Shown here: in pieces, positions 52,217-61,770 of the stretch | Numbering within the stretch: position 1 is the first letter of the stretch | Layout of the letters: each line of letters begins with the position of its first letter | From: CAYLRY01 sp964386535 | GTDB taxonomy: Bacteria; Chloroflexota; Dehalococcoidia; Dehalococcoidales; UBA3254 | Direction: 5' to 3' | Length of the DNA: 64,000 bases | NCBI GenBank assembly: GCA_964386535.1 | Contig: CAYLRY010000003.1 | Coordinates: 49,873 to 113,872, forward strand | Notes under the pieces: generated by a model | Databases searched by the model: none | Told to the model about the DNA's origin: nothing | Seen by the model: only the letters and a program-made list of their open reading frames with translations | Program-made: the position numbers and the translations under genes

Positions 52217-53479
52217 GTGTACCAGGCGCCCCGCGGAACCAGTGATATTTTACCGGAAGACCAGCCTTACTGGCGGTATATTGAGCAAAAAGCGGCTGAA
52301 GTAGCCAGCCTTTTCGGTTATAAACGCATCGATACACCGGTTTTTGAAGAGACCAGCCTTTTCATCCGGGGAGTAGGCGAAGGCACAGATATCGTACAAA
52401 AGGAGATGTATACCTTCGAGGACCGGGGAGGCAACCAGATCACGCTACGGCCGGAAGGAACAGCCCCCATCTGCCGGGCTTACCTGGAGCACGGCATGCA
52501 AAACCTGCCGCAGCCGGTCAAGCTGTACAATCTGGCCGCCTGTTATCGCTATGAGCGTCCTCAGGCAGGACGCCTGCGGGAGTTTCACCAGTTCGGCTAT
52601 GAGGCCATAGGAGAGGCCGATCCGTTGGTGGATGCGGAAGTCATCAATATGGCCTGGCAGTTTTTCAACTCGCTGGGCATGGCTAAATTGCATCTTAAGA
52701 TCAACAGCATTGGCTGTAAAAACTGCCGTCCGGTCTACCTGGCTAAGCTGAAAGAATATTACTATGGGAAAAGCGGGGAATTGTGTGCGGACTGCAAGTC
52801 CAGGCTGGAAAGGAACCCCTTAAGGCTACTGGACTGCAAGAATCCTTTTTGCCAGCAATTGGCTTCCGGAGCGCCCAAAAACCATGAACAGCTCTGCCCG
52901 GAATGCGCCTCCCATTTTGAGCAGCTTAAAAAGTATCTCAGCCTGCTGGGACTACCCCTGGAGATCGATCATTGCCTGGTCAGGGGATTGGACTATTACA
53001 CCCGCACGGTCTTTGAAATTCAGCCCGAAATCGAAGGCGGCCAGAGCACCATCGGTGGAGGAGGGCGCTATGACAGCCTTATCGAAGAATTAGGGGGTAA
53101 ATCCACTCCAGCCATCGGTTTTGCCGCCGGCATTGAGCGCATCATCGTTAATCTCAAAAAACAGAATACTGCCATCCCCCCCTTACCGGGTCCGGAGGTC
53201 TTTATCGCAGCCATGGGGGACCCGGCCAGAGAAGCCGCTTTCAAGCTGGCAGACGCTCTGCGCAGGAAAGGCCTCCGCCTTGTACTGGCTACCGGCGCCA
53301 GGAGCCTTAAAGCTCAGTTGAGGCAGGCTAACGCCACAGGAGCCCGCTATACAGCCATCATCGGCGAAGAAGAGATCAGGTCCGGAACGGTGCAGTTGAG
53401 GGACATGAGCAACTCACAGCAGCAGAATATACCTCAGGGGCAATTGGAAGAACTACTGCTGAGAAGTCAGAGGCAATAA
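52217..53479 (+). CDS. hisS: Histidyl-tRNA synthetase
   Basis: The 420-residue class II synthetase begins YQAPRGTSDILPEDQPYWRYIEQ. It has TDIVQKEMYTFEDRGGNQITLRPEGTAPICRAYLEH (motif 2 region), AACYRYERPQAGRLREFHQFGYEAIG, the HisA motifs LVRGLDYYTRTVFEI and GGGGRYDSLIEELGG, and the C-terminal anticodon-binding domain (FIAAMGDPAREAAFKLADALR). It charges tRNA-His. The start is GTG with CAGGAG upstream. A small Cys-rich insert (CKNCRPVYLAKLKEYYYGKSGELCADC) is common in bacterial HisRS. Confidence 0.95.
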   Translation: MYQAPRGTSDILPEDQPYWRYIEQKAAEVASLFGYKRIDTPVFEETSLFIRGVGEGTDIVQKEMYTFEDRGGNQITLRPEGTAPICRAYLEHGMQNLPQPVKLYNLAACYRYERPQAGRLREFHQFGYEAIGEADPLVDAEVINMAWQFFNSLGMAKLHLKINSIGCKNCRPVYLAKLKEYYYGKSGELCADCKSRLERNPLRLLDCKNPFCQQLASGAPKNHEQLCPECASHFEQLKKYLSLLGLPLEIDHCLVRGLDYYTRTVFEIQPEIEGGQSTIGGGGRYDSLIEELGGKSTPAIGFAAGIERIIVNLKKQNTAIPPLPGPEVFIAAMGDPAREAAFKLADALRRKGLRLVLATGARSLKAQLRQANATGARYTAIIGEEEIRSGTVQLRDMSNSQQQNIPQGQLEELLLRSQRQ

Positions 53480-53830
53480 CGAACAGATTTAAAATCAAAT
53501 CCTAAAGAGTAAAAACACAGATGTATTTTATTTTCAGGGTTCAGTACCTTAGTTGGATAGCCATCCCCGCTGCCTGCTTTGGGTCTAACATATGACTGAA
53601 TTCAATTACCGTTTTCCCAGCATAATTCTTCAGAAACAACTTACCTGTTTTAGATTCACTTTATAGCTGAAATATGCTATAATTAATTAGATGGTTTTCC
53701 AGGTATCTCCAGGATTAAAAAATGCCCACCTTACCCATTCTAGAGGCCAACGCAGCGGCTTTATTTTTTGAGTCTCTATCAATCGGTGTTTTTCTTAAAT
53801 TTTAACTAAATCAGGGGGTGTCACCCGATT
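53480..53830. other. Intergenic stretch of about 0.35 kb before gyrB
   Basis: No gene. It contains the gyrB promoter (53655-53683). Just before the start, GGGTG-tc-ACCC could form a small hairpin over the ribosome-binding GGGGGTG. Confidence 0.5.
53655..53683 (+). promoter_or_regulatory. Probable extended -10 promoter for gyrB
   Basis: TTCACT, a 17-bp spacer and TATAAT, with TG one base before the -10 box. The leader to the ATG at 53831 is about 140 nt. Confidence 0.6.
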
Positions 53831-55777
53831 ATGGTAACTAATGATAACCTTAACAGTATGCCTGAATCTCCCACCAATAACAGTGAATATACAGCAGCGG
53901 ACATCCATGTATTGGGCGGCAGAGAAGCCATCAGGCGGCGTCCCGGCATGTACATCGGCAGTACTGACCAGCGGGGCTTACACCATCTGGTATATGAAAT
54001 TGTATATAACTCTGTAGATGAAGCCATGGCCGGCTGCTGTAACCGCATTTTTATAACCATCCAGAAAGACAATTCAGTCAGGGTGGAGGATAATGGACGC
54101 GGTTTTCCAGTAGATATTCATCCCACCACAGGCATCAGCGCGCTGGAGACAGCCCTGACTACGATGCATGCCGGGGCTAAATTCGGTAGCGGTGCTTACC
54201 AGGTTTCCGGTGGTCTACATGGCGTAGGTGCTAAAGCGGTAAATGCCCTTTCATCCTGGTTTAAAGCTGAAGTGAAACGCAACGGCAAGCTATATGCTAT
54301 GGAATTCAAGGAAGGCATACCCACCGGTCCGATGCAAATCGTTGGAGAATCACAGAGTACCGGCACTATTATTACCTTCCTGGCAGACAGTACTATCTTT
54401 ACTACCATGGACTATGATTTCAACACCCTTAGTGAGCGTGTCAGAGAAATCGCCTACCTCAATAAAGGCCTGGAAATAACCATCTGTGACGAAAGAACGG
54501 ATATTGAGAGAACCTTTTATTTTGAAGGTGGCATTACTGGGTATGTCCATCACCTTAACCGCAACCGGGGGGTACAGCATCCCAAACCAATATATATATA
54601 CAAGCAAATGGATACTACTACAGTAGAGATATCCTTCCAATATAATGACGGTTACTCAGAGTCTATTTACAGCTATGCCAATTGCGTAAACACTATTGAC
54701 GGCGGCACCCATTTGACAGGCTTCCGCACAGCCCTGACCCGCGTTCTCAACGATTATGCCCGTAAGAACAAGATCATCAAGGACGAAGATCCCAGCCTGA
54801 CCGGGGATGATGTGCGGGAAGGACTGACGGCTATTGTCAGCGTGCGTCTGGTTGAGCCCCAGTTTGAAGGACAGACCAAGGGCAAGCTGGGCAATCCGGA
54901 AATAAAAAGCATCGTAGAAAGCGTTACCAGTGAAGAGCTGGCTCTTTATCTGGAAGAGCATCCAGATGATGCTCATAATATTTTAGACAAGTGCCTGACC
55001 GCTGCCAGGGCTCGTGAAGCAGCCCGCAGGGCGCGCGATCTGGTATTGAAAAAGAGTAGTTTGGATGGCGGCACCTTACCGGGCAAGCTGGCGGACTGCT
55101 CTGAGAAAGACCCCGCCAATTGCGAAATTTACCTGGTGGAGGGTGATTCAGCCGGCGGTTCTGCCAAACAGGGAAGGAACCGGCGTTTTCAGGCTATCTT
55201 GCCGTTGAGGGGAAAAATCCTCAACGTGGAAAAAGCGGCGCCGGATAAAATGCTGGCCCATGAAGAAATCCGGGCGCTGATTACAGCCCTGGGCACTAAT
55301 ATAGACAGCGATATAGATCTCTCCAAACTGCGCTACAACCGGGTTATCCTGATGACGGATGCAGATGTTGATGGCTCTCACATACGGACATTACTGCTTA
55401 CCTTCTTTTTCCGCCATATGATAGAGCTGATTAATCAGCAGCATCTGTTCATTGCCCAGCCGCCCCTTTACCGCATAAAAGCCGGCAGCCTGGAACACTG
55501 GGTTTACTCCGATCAGGAAAGGGACGAAGTACTGCGCAGGGTCAAGGAAACCAACCGCAAGATTGACATTCAGCGCTATAAAGGCTTGGGAGAAATGTCC
55601 GCCGAGCAGCTCTGGGAAACTACCATGAACCCACAAACCCGGACCTTGCTTAAAGTTAATATTATGGATGCGGTCAAGGCGGATGAATCCTTCCGTCTTC
55701 TAATGGGAGAAGAGGTACCCCCGCGCAAGGCTTTCATCCAAGCTCACGCCAAAAGCGTCAAAAATCTGGATATTTAA
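53831..55777 (+). CDS. gyrB: DNA gyrase subunit B
   Basis: The 648-residue protein has the GHKL ATPase (EAIRRRPGMYIGSTDQRGLHHLVYEIVYNSVDEAMAGCC, EDNGRGFPVDIHPTTGISALETAL, VSGGLHGVGAKAVNALS). The transducer domain and the TOPRIM metal site follow (EIYLVEGDSAGGSAKQGRNRRFQAILPLRGKILNVEKA and MTDADVDGSHIRTLLLTFFFRHM). The C-terminal GyrB signature is IQRYKGLGEMSAEQLWETTMNP. It partners GyrA (23547 onward) in ATP-driven negative supercoiling. Its location near dnaA is common around replication origins. The ribosome site GGGGGTG is weak and may be masked by a small hairpin. Confidence 0.96.
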   Translation: MVTNDNLNSMPESPTNNSEYTAADIHVLGGREAIRRRPGMYIGSTDQRGLHHLVYEIVYNSVDEAMAGCCNRIFITIQKDNSVRVEDNGRGFPVDIHPTTGISALETALTTMHAGAKFGSGAYQVSGGLHGVGAKAVNALSSWFKAEVKRNGKLYAMEFKEGIPTGPMQIVGESQSTGTIITFLADSTIFTTMDYDFNTLSERVREIAYLNKGLEITICDERTDIERTFYFEGGITGYVHHLNRNRGVQHPKPIYIYKQMDTTTVEISFQYNDGYSESIYSYANCVNTIDGGTHLTGFRTALTRVLNDYARKNKIIKDEDPSLTGDDVREGLTAIVSVRLVEPQFEGQTKGKLGNPEIKSIVESVTSEELALYLEEHPDDAHNILDKCLTAARAREAARRARDLVLKKSSLDGGTLPGKLADCSEKDPANCEIYLVEGDSAGGSAKQGRNRRFQAILPLRGKILNVEKAAPDKMLAHEEIRALITALGTNIDSDIDLSKLRYNRVILMTDADVDGSHIRTLLLTFFFRHMIELINQQHLFIAQPPLYRIKAGSLEHWVYSDQERDEVLRRVKETNRKIDIQRYKGLGEMSAEQLWETTMNPQTRTLLKVNIMDAVKADESFRLLMGEEVPPRKAFIQAHAKSVKNLDI

Positions 55778-55800
55778 ATAAAACCATTTCCCCTTTAATA

Positions 55801-55840
55801 AGGAGGGATTCCCCGGCAGGCAATCCGGGAAATCCCTCCT
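55801..55840. terminator. Hairpin between convergent gyrB and nadD
   Basis: AGGAGGGATTTCCCGG-type stem (AGGAGGGATT-CCCCGG with CCGGG-AAATCCCTCCT) forms a strong hairpin, followed by GGTTTT. It is suited to ending gyrB and possibly nadD. Confidence 0.75.
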
Positions 55841-55863
55841 GGTTTTCCCTATTTATATATTTA

Positions 55864-56481
55864 CTATTTTTTCTTTTTACCTTTCAAATATAGTCCCTGT
55901 TCCCTGATATAATCAGCCACTGCCGGAGGTACCATTTGGTCTATGGGTAAACCCTGCCGAACCCTCTCACGGATATCCGAAGAACTGATATCAATTAAAG
56001 GTTGCTCCATAACTGTAACTCTCTCAGTAATACCAGGCAGGTCTTTTTCCAGCAGTGAGACGTCAGGTACCGGATAGCCCGGACGCGGGGCTGCCACCAA
56101 ACGGCAGAGGCTTATCAGATGCATAGGGTCCTGCCAGTGGGGCAAACTCAGTAGACTGTCCCAGCCTAAAATAAAATAAATCTCATCCTGGGGGTTCAAG
56201 GTCTCTTTCAGCCGCCGGATAGTCTCCACGGTATAAGTAGGGCCGGGCCGCTCTATCTCCATGAGAGATATCTCAAAATAGGGGGTAATAGCCAGCGCCA
56301 GCTTTAGCATTTTTACCCGGTGGCCGGCTGACGAAATGTGGGATATAGACTTGAAATAGGGATGCCCTGCCGGTACAAAAATTACCCTGGAGATACGTAA
56401 AAGGCGGCGCGCTTCTTCAGCTATAGATATATGTCCCACATGAACCGGATCAAAGGTTCCGCCCATCACGCCGATGTTCAT
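55864..56481 (-). CDS. nadD: Nicotinate-nucleotide adenylyltransferase
   Basis: The 205-residue protein has GVMGGTFDPVHVGHISIAEEA (nucleotide-transferase HxGH motif), VIFVPAGHPYFKS, YFILGWDSLLSLPHWQDP, and ISSSDIRERVRQGLPIDQMVPPAVADYI (ISSTxIR motif). It adenylates nicotinate mononucleotide in NAD synthesis. Its 5' end overlaps the obgE 3' end by 32 bases in the same direction, so the two are one operon. The tail is Lys-rich. Confidence 0.95.
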   Translation of the reverse strand: MNIGVMGGTFDPVHVGHISIAEEARRLLRISRVIFVPAGHPYFKSISHISSAGHRVKMLKLALAITPYFEISLMEIERPGPTYTVETIRRLKETLNPQDEIYFILGWDSLLSLPHWQDPMHLISLCRLVAAPRPGYPVPDVSLLEKDLPGITERVTVMEQPLIDISSSDIRERVRQGLPIDQMVPPAVADYIREQGLYLKGKKKK

Positions 56482-57760
56482 GCTCGTACCATTCCCATTC
56501 CCTATTTCCGGTAATAATCGTATCCCCGGATTTAGCCCCTGCTGATTTTATTGACTGGTAAATACCCAAATCTACCAGCCGTTTATAGAAAGCTTCTGTG
56601 TCTGCCGGATTTGCTAGATCGTACTTGTCCAACAGGTGCTCCAGCTCAGGATCAGAGACAATAAAGGATCTGTTTTTTTTCGATATCCCGAAACCCTGAT
56701 TCACTGCCTCTGGGCGGAAAACCTTTGGAGGAATCACTTCAGAGGCTGCTGCCACCCTGGCGCGTAAATCAGCTTCTTTTAATCTTTTCTGAGTCTCCGC
56801 TACCAGTTCTTTTAATCCCTGGCCTGTCGTGGCTGAAATAAAGAGTGGCGAAATCCCGGCCTGCTCAAAAAAATCTTTCAATTCCTGGCGGCGTGCTGCT
56901 ACCACTGGTAGATCCATCTTGTTTATTACAACCACCTGCGGCCTTTTAGCTAGTTTAGCATCAAAAAGCGCCAGTTCATTATTGACCATGATCATATCGT
57001 CCAGAGGAGATGAAGAACGTCCATCCAGAAGATGGATAAACAACCTGGTTCGCATGGCATGCCTGAGAAATTCCAGACCCAGACCTTTGCCCTGGTGAGC
57101 GCCCTGGATTAAACCTGGTATCTCTGCCAGGATAAAGCGGCCGCTATCATCTTCCACTACTCCCAGGACTGGTTCCAGTGTGGTAAAGGGATAGTCATCT
57201 ATCACTGGCTTCGCCTTAGAAACGGCAGCCAGTAAAGAGGATTTACCCACATTGGGATAGCCTATGATGCCCACATCAGCAATTAAGCGTAACTCCAGCA
57301 CAATAGTCTGCTTCTGGCCTGAAGAACCCGGCTGTGCGATCCGCGGCGCCTGGTTAGTGGGCGTGGCATAGTGGGTATTACCCCATCCTCCCCTGCCTCC
57401 TCTTGCCACCAGAACCTGTTGTTTGTCCTTTTCCAGGTCAGCCACTAGATCCAGCTCTCCGTTATCACGCTTTATATATACCAATGTACCGGGCGGTACA
57501 TTCAGATACAGATTGGCGCCATCTGCACCGTGCTTATTTTTTGACATTCCAGCCTGTCCATTTTCAGACTTGAAAATGCGGCGGTGCAGGTACTCCCTTA
57601 GTGTGCTGACACTGGCATTAGCCTGCACGATTATATCACCACCTTTACCTCCATCTCCTCCTGATGGGCCCCCAAAAGGCACGTATTTCTCCCGGCGAAA
57701 GGTTACTGCCCCTCTTCCTCCATCACCAGCTTTCAGTTTAAGCTCAACTTTATCTAGCAT
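56450..57760 (-). CDS. obgE: GTPase ObgE/CgtA
   Basis: The 436-residue protein has the Gly-rich Obg fold (residues 1-158: LKAGDGGRGAVTFRREKYVPFGGPSGGDGGKGGDIIV). The G domain has GYPNVGKSSLLAAVSKAKPVIDDYPFTTLEPVLGVV, DIPG-type AEIPGLIQGAHQGKGLGLEFLRH and NKMDLP. The Obg-type C-terminal (OCT) domain follows. It acts in ribosome maturation and stress response. Overlap with nadD is a common arrangement. Confidence 0.96.
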   Translation of the reverse strand: MLDKVELKLKAGDGGRGAVTFRREKYVPFGGPSGGDGGKGGDIIVQANASVSTLREYLHRRIFKSENGQAGMSKNKHGADGANLYLNVPPGTLVYIKRDNGELDLVADLEKDKQQVLVARGGRGGWGNTHYATPTNQAPRIAQPGSSGQKQTIVLELRLIADVGIIGYPNVGKSSLLAAVSKAKPVIDDYPFTTLEPVLGVVEDDSGRFILAEIPGLIQGAHQGKGLGLEFLRHAMRTRLFIHLLDGRSSSPLDDMIMVNNELALFDAKLAKRPQVVVINKMDLPVVAARRQELKDFFEQAGISPLFISATTGQGLKELVAETQKRLKEADLRARVAAASEVIPPKVFRPEAVNQGFGISKKNRSFIVSDPELEHLLDKYDLANPADTEAFYKRLVDLGIYQSIKSAGAKSGDTIITGNREWEWYEHEHRRDGRNL

Positions 57761-58146
57761 ATTACGGCTTACATTCTCCCGTGATTTAAAGTATACATCG
57801 TATAATATCTATATATTAAGTAACCCATTAATTATATCTTAATATTTGAGATAGTTGATAATATTACTGTTAATAGGACATCGACTAGGTTATAAAAAAA
57901 GGCCTTGACTTTTGTCCACGATTAAAATACGAGCATGAGTTATACGGTCAATAGTACTTTAGCCTTATATTCTGTTTATAATTCGGTTATAAAATCAGGT
58001 AAATCAGGGTTATAGCTTGAATATAAATTAGCCTCGTGAATACTTATAAAAGTATTATATAAGCCTATAATTGGATCCCAGAGGAATTGTCAGCAAAAAT
58101 AAGAAGTTATATACAGAGAATTAAACTCTCTCCGGTAATAAGGTCA
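57761..58146. other. oriC: Candidate replication origin region (AT-rich, repeated GTTATA)
   Basis: A 386-bp AT-rich gap lies downstream of dnaA, between obgE and dnaA. It contains five copies of GTTATA in one orientation, at 57889, 57939, 57986, 58009 and 58106, plus TTTGTCCACG at 57911. No canonical TTATCCACA box is present. DnaA itself has an altered DNA-recognition motif, so divergent boxes are expected. The call is inference. Confidence 0.4.
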
Positions 58147-59517
58147 CTATTCCTTGGTCAGAAGCTGCTGGATATCCAGAACTTTTTGTCTTAATTCAGT
58201 ATCTGTATCCATATCAGACGCAATTTTTTTATATGCTTGGCTGACCACAATAGGCTGTCGGCCGCCCAGCTCACGGCCGATTTGAGAGAGTGAAAAGTCC
58301 GTTTTCTCGCGCATTATGTACATGGCAACCTGTCGGGCCTGAACGGTTTGCTTATCACGCCTGGTACTGCGCAGGTCCGGGACTTCCAGATTAAAGTAGT
58401 GGGCTACCGTCTCCAGCATCAAAGCAGGTGAGGGGGGTACTGCGGGCTGGCGAGAAGCTATGTCTTCAAGAGCTACGCTGGCCAGTTCCGGCGTTACAAT
58501 AGTGCGTAGAAGTTTGGCATACGCCACAACCCTGTTAAGTGAACCTTCCAATTCGCGTATGTTCTGCTTGATACGCTGGGCAATAAATTCCAGCACATCC
58601 TGGCTTAACTCCACATCTTCTTTTTGAGCCTTGGTTTGCAGGATAGCCAGACGAGTTTCATAGTCCGGTGATTGGATACCAACTGAAAGACCCCATTCCA
58701 GACGTGAACGCAGTCGGTCCTGGATTGATGGTATCAGGTTGGGAGGGCAGTTGCTGGTCAGGGCAATCTGCCGGTCTGTATCACGCAGTTCATTAAAAAT
58801 ATGAAAAAAACTCTCTTCGGTCTGTTCCTTGCCGCTCAAAAACTGGATATCGTCAATTAACAGCATATCCGCATTGCGGTATTTATTACGGAAGTCATCA
58901 GTTTTACGCTCACGTATGGCATTGACGAATTCATTGGTAAACTGCTCTGCACTGACATAAACTACCCGCTTGCCTTTGCACAGGGAAGCGTTCCCAATGG
59001 CATTCAGGAGATGAGTTTTGCCCAGTCCTACTCCACCGTAAATATACAGCGGATTATAAGCGCATAAACCCGGCTTTTCGGATACACTGACAGCGCCGGC
59101 ATATGCCATACGATTACAATTACTAACTACAAAATTTCCAAAAATGTATTTGGGATTCAGCCTGGTTAAACTTGTTGTTGCAGGAACCAGGGTAGTGCTG
59201 CTTTCCCTTGCCGGTGCAGGCAGACTAACCTGATCGGCGGCTTTAACCTGGCTGGTAGGGCCCTGGCCATCAATGGAAAATAACACCTTGATCTCACACT
59301 GAGTAATTCCGATCAATGTTTTTTCGATTAAAGACCGTAGATTTTTGTCCAGATACTCAGCGACAAAGGTATTAGGCACTCTTACCACTAAATGGTTATC
59401 TTGATAATTCAGACCTCTGGTCTTTTCCAGCCAGGTCCTAAAATTAGCCTTGCTAACTTGAAGCTGTAACTCGCCCAGCGCTGTATCCCAGATTTCTTGC
59501 GCCGTTCTGGTTTTCAA
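58147..59517 (-). CDS. dnaA: Chromosomal replication initiator DnaA with divergent box-binding motif
   Basis: The 456-residue protein has an N-terminal domain I (TAQEIWDTALGELQLQVSKANFRTWLEKT), a variable linker to about residue 115, and an AAA+ domain with FGNFVVSNCNRMAYAGAVSVSEKPG, YIYGGVGLGKTHLLNAIGN (Walker A) and LLIDDIQFLSGKEQTEESFFHIFNEL (Walker B). Domain IV has RQVAMYIMREKTDFSLSQIGRELGGRQPIVVSQAYKKI at about residues 395-432. The family signature there is GGRDHTTVxHA; here Asp, His, Thr, Thr are Gln, Pro, Ile, Val. These residues contact the DnaA box in E. coli, so the site recognised should differ. The start is TTG with TAAGGA upstream. Confidence 0.95.
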   Translation of the reverse strand: MKTRTAQEIWDTALGELQLQVSKANFRTWLEKTRGLNYQDNHLVVRVPNTFVAEYLDKNLRSLIEKTLIGITQCEIKVLFSIDGQGPTSQVKAADQVSLPAPARESSTTLVPATTSLTRLNPKYIFGNFVVSNCNRMAYAGAVSVSEKPGLCAYNPLYIYGGVGLGKTHLLNAIGNASLCKGKRVVYVSAEQFTNEFVNAIRERKTDDFRNKYRNADMLLIDDIQFLSGKEQTEESFFHIFNELRDTDRQIALTSNCPPNLIPSIQDRLRSRLEWGLSVGIQSPDYETRLAILQTKAQKEDVELSQDVLEFIAQRIKQNIRELEGSLNRVVAYAKLLRTIVTPELASVALEDIASRQPAVPPSPALMLETVAHYFNLEVPDLRSTRRDKQTVQARQVAMYIMREKTDFSLSQIGRELGGRQPIVVSQAYKKIASDMDTDTELRQKVLDIQQLLTKE

Positions 59518-59858
59518 GATATTTCCTTACCGGTAAGGTTATTGCTAGCTATACCGGATATTATTATTTTCAAGTCACCCTTTGGCGTTAGTCTAGCCAA
59601 AAAAGAAACAAAAAGGCTCAGGTCTATTATGGCATCGTGTGCTCAATGTAATTTCTTACTGGGTGGCGAAAATTAGGATACCTCTTACGCCATTCCTCTG
59701 GCAAGAGTTGCTGGGTTAAACGCTGGCTGTTTTTAACCCCCAGTTTCTCTTAAAAAGTCCACTAAACGCCCAAATCTCCGCTTTTTTAAAAGGATACCCT
59801 CACTTTACATTGTTGCATTTTCAGGCAAATGCTAGAATTTAGTCATAGGAGTCAAAAG
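59518..59858. other. Intergenic stretch of about 0.34 kb between dnaA and fmt
   Basis: No gene. A stem CTGGGTTAAA / TTTAACCCcCAG at 59711-59743 is present without a clear U-tract. No canonical DnaA box is seen, so it is the less likely origin of the two gaps flanking dnaA. Confidence 0.4.
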
Positions 59859-60806
59859 TTGAAAATAGTCTTTATGGGTTCGCCGGAATACGCCATCTTT
59901 CCACTGCGGCAGTTGATCATGGAAGGGCATCAAATAGAAGCGGTTTACACGCGTCCAGATAAACCTGCCGGAAGAGGACGTGAACCAGTGGCAACTCCCT
60001 TGAAAAGGGCCGCCCTGGATTTGAATCTAAAAGTAATTCAGGTACCCGGTTTCAAGCAAGCTGAAGCTGTAACACAACTGGCAGATCTAAAACCACAGGC
60101 AATTGTTGTGGCGGCTTTCGGTTTAATTTTACCCCAGCCTGTGCTGGATATCCCGGAATATGGCTGTTTGAATATCCATCCCTCTTTATTGCCCAAATAC
60201 CGTGGAGCATCTCCTGTGCCGGCTGCTATTCTATCTGGAGATGATTACGCCGGTGTCAGCGTTATGCGGCTGGATTCAGGAATGGATACCGGCCCTGTAT
60301 ATGCAAGGTCGCAGATTCCCATCCTGCCCTGGGATACTAGCGGTTTGCTTACTGAAAAGCTATTTCATATAGGCGCTTTTATGCTGACTTCGATCCTGGC
60401 TGAATTGCCTGAGGGAAAAAGGGTTCCTTCTGCCCAGAGTGAAGCTGAAGCTTCTTATACCAGAGAGATTACCAGGGAGGACGGCAGGATTGATTGGTCC
60501 CTTACAGCTCAGGAGATAGGTCGCCGGGTACGGGCTTATCAGCCTTGGCCGGAAACCTATACCTTCTGGCAGGGCAAACAGTTGAAGATTAAAGAAGCTG
60601 TGCCTCTGCCTGCGGATACATTTGTAGAGCCAGGCCGTGTTATCAGTTTACCGGCTATTGCCGGTTTCAGCGGGAGTGCTTTCGGCGTGGGTACAGGACG
60701 GGGAATCCTGGTGATTTTACAGGTACAGATTGAAGGGAAACGCTCCATGGCTGCCGGCGACTTCTTGAGAGGGCAGAGAGATTTTATAGGGTCCAGGCTA
60801 GAATAA
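59859..60806 (+). CDS. fmt: Methionyl-tRNA formyltransferase
   Basis: I start this at TTG 59859 (MKIVFMGSPEYAIFPLRQLI), which has AGGAG at the right spacing; an ATG at 59829 lies further upstream without one. The 315-residue product has AVYTRPDKPAGRGREPVATPLKRAALD, VVAAFGLILPQPVLDIPEYGCLNIHPSLLPKYRGASPVPAAILSGD with the conserved Asn-His-Asp formyl-transfer residues, and a C-terminal tRNA-binding domain (EDGRIDWSLTAQEIGRRVRAYQPWPETYTFW). It formylates initiator Met-tRNA. It stands apart from def; the usual fmt-def pairing is not present. Confidence 0.94.
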   Translation: MKIVFMGSPEYAIFPLRQLIMEGHQIEAVYTRPDKPAGRGREPVATPLKRAALDLNLKVIQVPGFKQAEAVTQLADLKPQAIVVAAFGLILPQPVLDIPEYGCLNIHPSLLPKYRGASPVPAAILSGDDYAGVSVMRLDSGMDTGPVYARSQIPILPWDTSGLLTEKLFHIGAFMLTSILAELPEGKRVPSAQSEAEASYTREITREDGRIDWSLTAQEIGRRVRAYQPWPETYTFWQGKQLKIKEAVPLPADTFVEPGRVISLPAIAGFSGSAFGVGTGRGILVILQVQIEGKRSMAAGDFLRGQRDFIGSRLE

Positions 60807-60813
60807 AGGTATC

Positions 60814-61770
60814 TTAAATCCAGCGTCGTCTCCTGAAATAATAGAGCATGCCAGCGCTTAAGATGATCATAATGACTATCAGGGAAATAAAGCTTTTTAA
60901 ACCACCTTCTTCCAGTCCTCCAGGAAGGGGAATGTTCATGCCGTAAATGCTGGAGACTACCAGGAAGGGCAGAATAATAGTGGCTAAAACATTTAAAATA
61001 CGGATTACACGGTTCAGGCGGTAGGCTGTCAGTGTATAATCGGTATCATGGTAAACCTCGATCAATTCTTTGCATTCGTCCAGAGTCTGGCAAATTTTAT
61101 TAACATGGTCCATCAGGTCATCATAATATGCCGTGAGATCTACCTGGCTATAACGGTTCAGCTTGTTTTTCATCTCTATGAAGACAGTACGAGTAGGAAA
61201 CATCACCATACGCTGGGTTATGATGTCCCGCCACAAGATACTTAACTCTTTTACTGATTCTACCTCTTCATCAAAAACGCTATCTTCAACATCCGCCAGG
61301 AGATTTAATATTTTGTCCAGTACAGGAAAATATGAATCGATAGCCCGGTCAAGGATACGGTAGAGCAGGTAACCGGAGCCGTGGCTGAAATAGTCCTGAC
61401 GAATATCTAAGTTAGACTGGCATTCCCTGAAGAGGTTTACCAGGGATTTCAACTCCCCGGTGTGCACTGTGACGATAAAGCCTTCTCCGATAAAAGCCGA
61501 CCACTGCCGCTTGGTACTGATACGGGTGTCTTTATCATAATGTGGGTAATGAAAGACGAAGAAAAGGTAGCCAGGCAGGACATCCACCTTAGAAACCTGC
61601 TTTCTGCTCAGGCAATCTTCCAGAGACATGATATCAAAATGAAATCGCTCCTGCAGGTATCTCAGGGCTTCTTCAGTGGGGGGTGCCATATCCAACCAGG
61701 TCAGTTTTTCCCCAGAAATAATCTGAATATTTTCATGGGGAATCTTGGTTTCTTCCCCGGGATCAGACAT
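60814..61770 (-). CDS. corA: CorA-type Mg2+/Co2+ transporter
   Basis: The 318-residue protein has a large cytoplasmic domain and two C-terminal membrane helices (about 260-280 and 292-311). The pore signature YGMNIPLPGG lies between them. The regulatory helices include NRVIRILNVLATIILPFLVVSSIYGMN. The C-terminus is RRRRWI, the basic tail typical of CorA. It forms a pentameric channel for Mg2+ (or Co2+/Ni2+). It converges on fmt with a gap of seven bases. Confidence 0.94.
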   Translation of the reverse strand: MSDPGEETKIPHENIQIISGEKLTWLDMAPPTEEALRYLQERFHFDIMSLEDCLSRKQVSKVDVLPGYLFFVFHYPHYDKDTRISTKRQWSAFIGEGFIVTVHTGELKSLVNLFRECQSNLDIRQDYFSHGSGYLLYRILDRAIDSYFPVLDKILNLLADVEDSVFDEEVESVKELSILWRDIITQRMVMFPTRTVFIEMKNKLNRYSQVDLTAYYDDLMDHVNKICQTLDECKELIEVYHDTDYTLTAYRLNRVIRILNVLATIILPFLVVSSIYGMNIPLPGGLEEGGLKSFISLIVIMIILSAGMLYYFRRRRWI

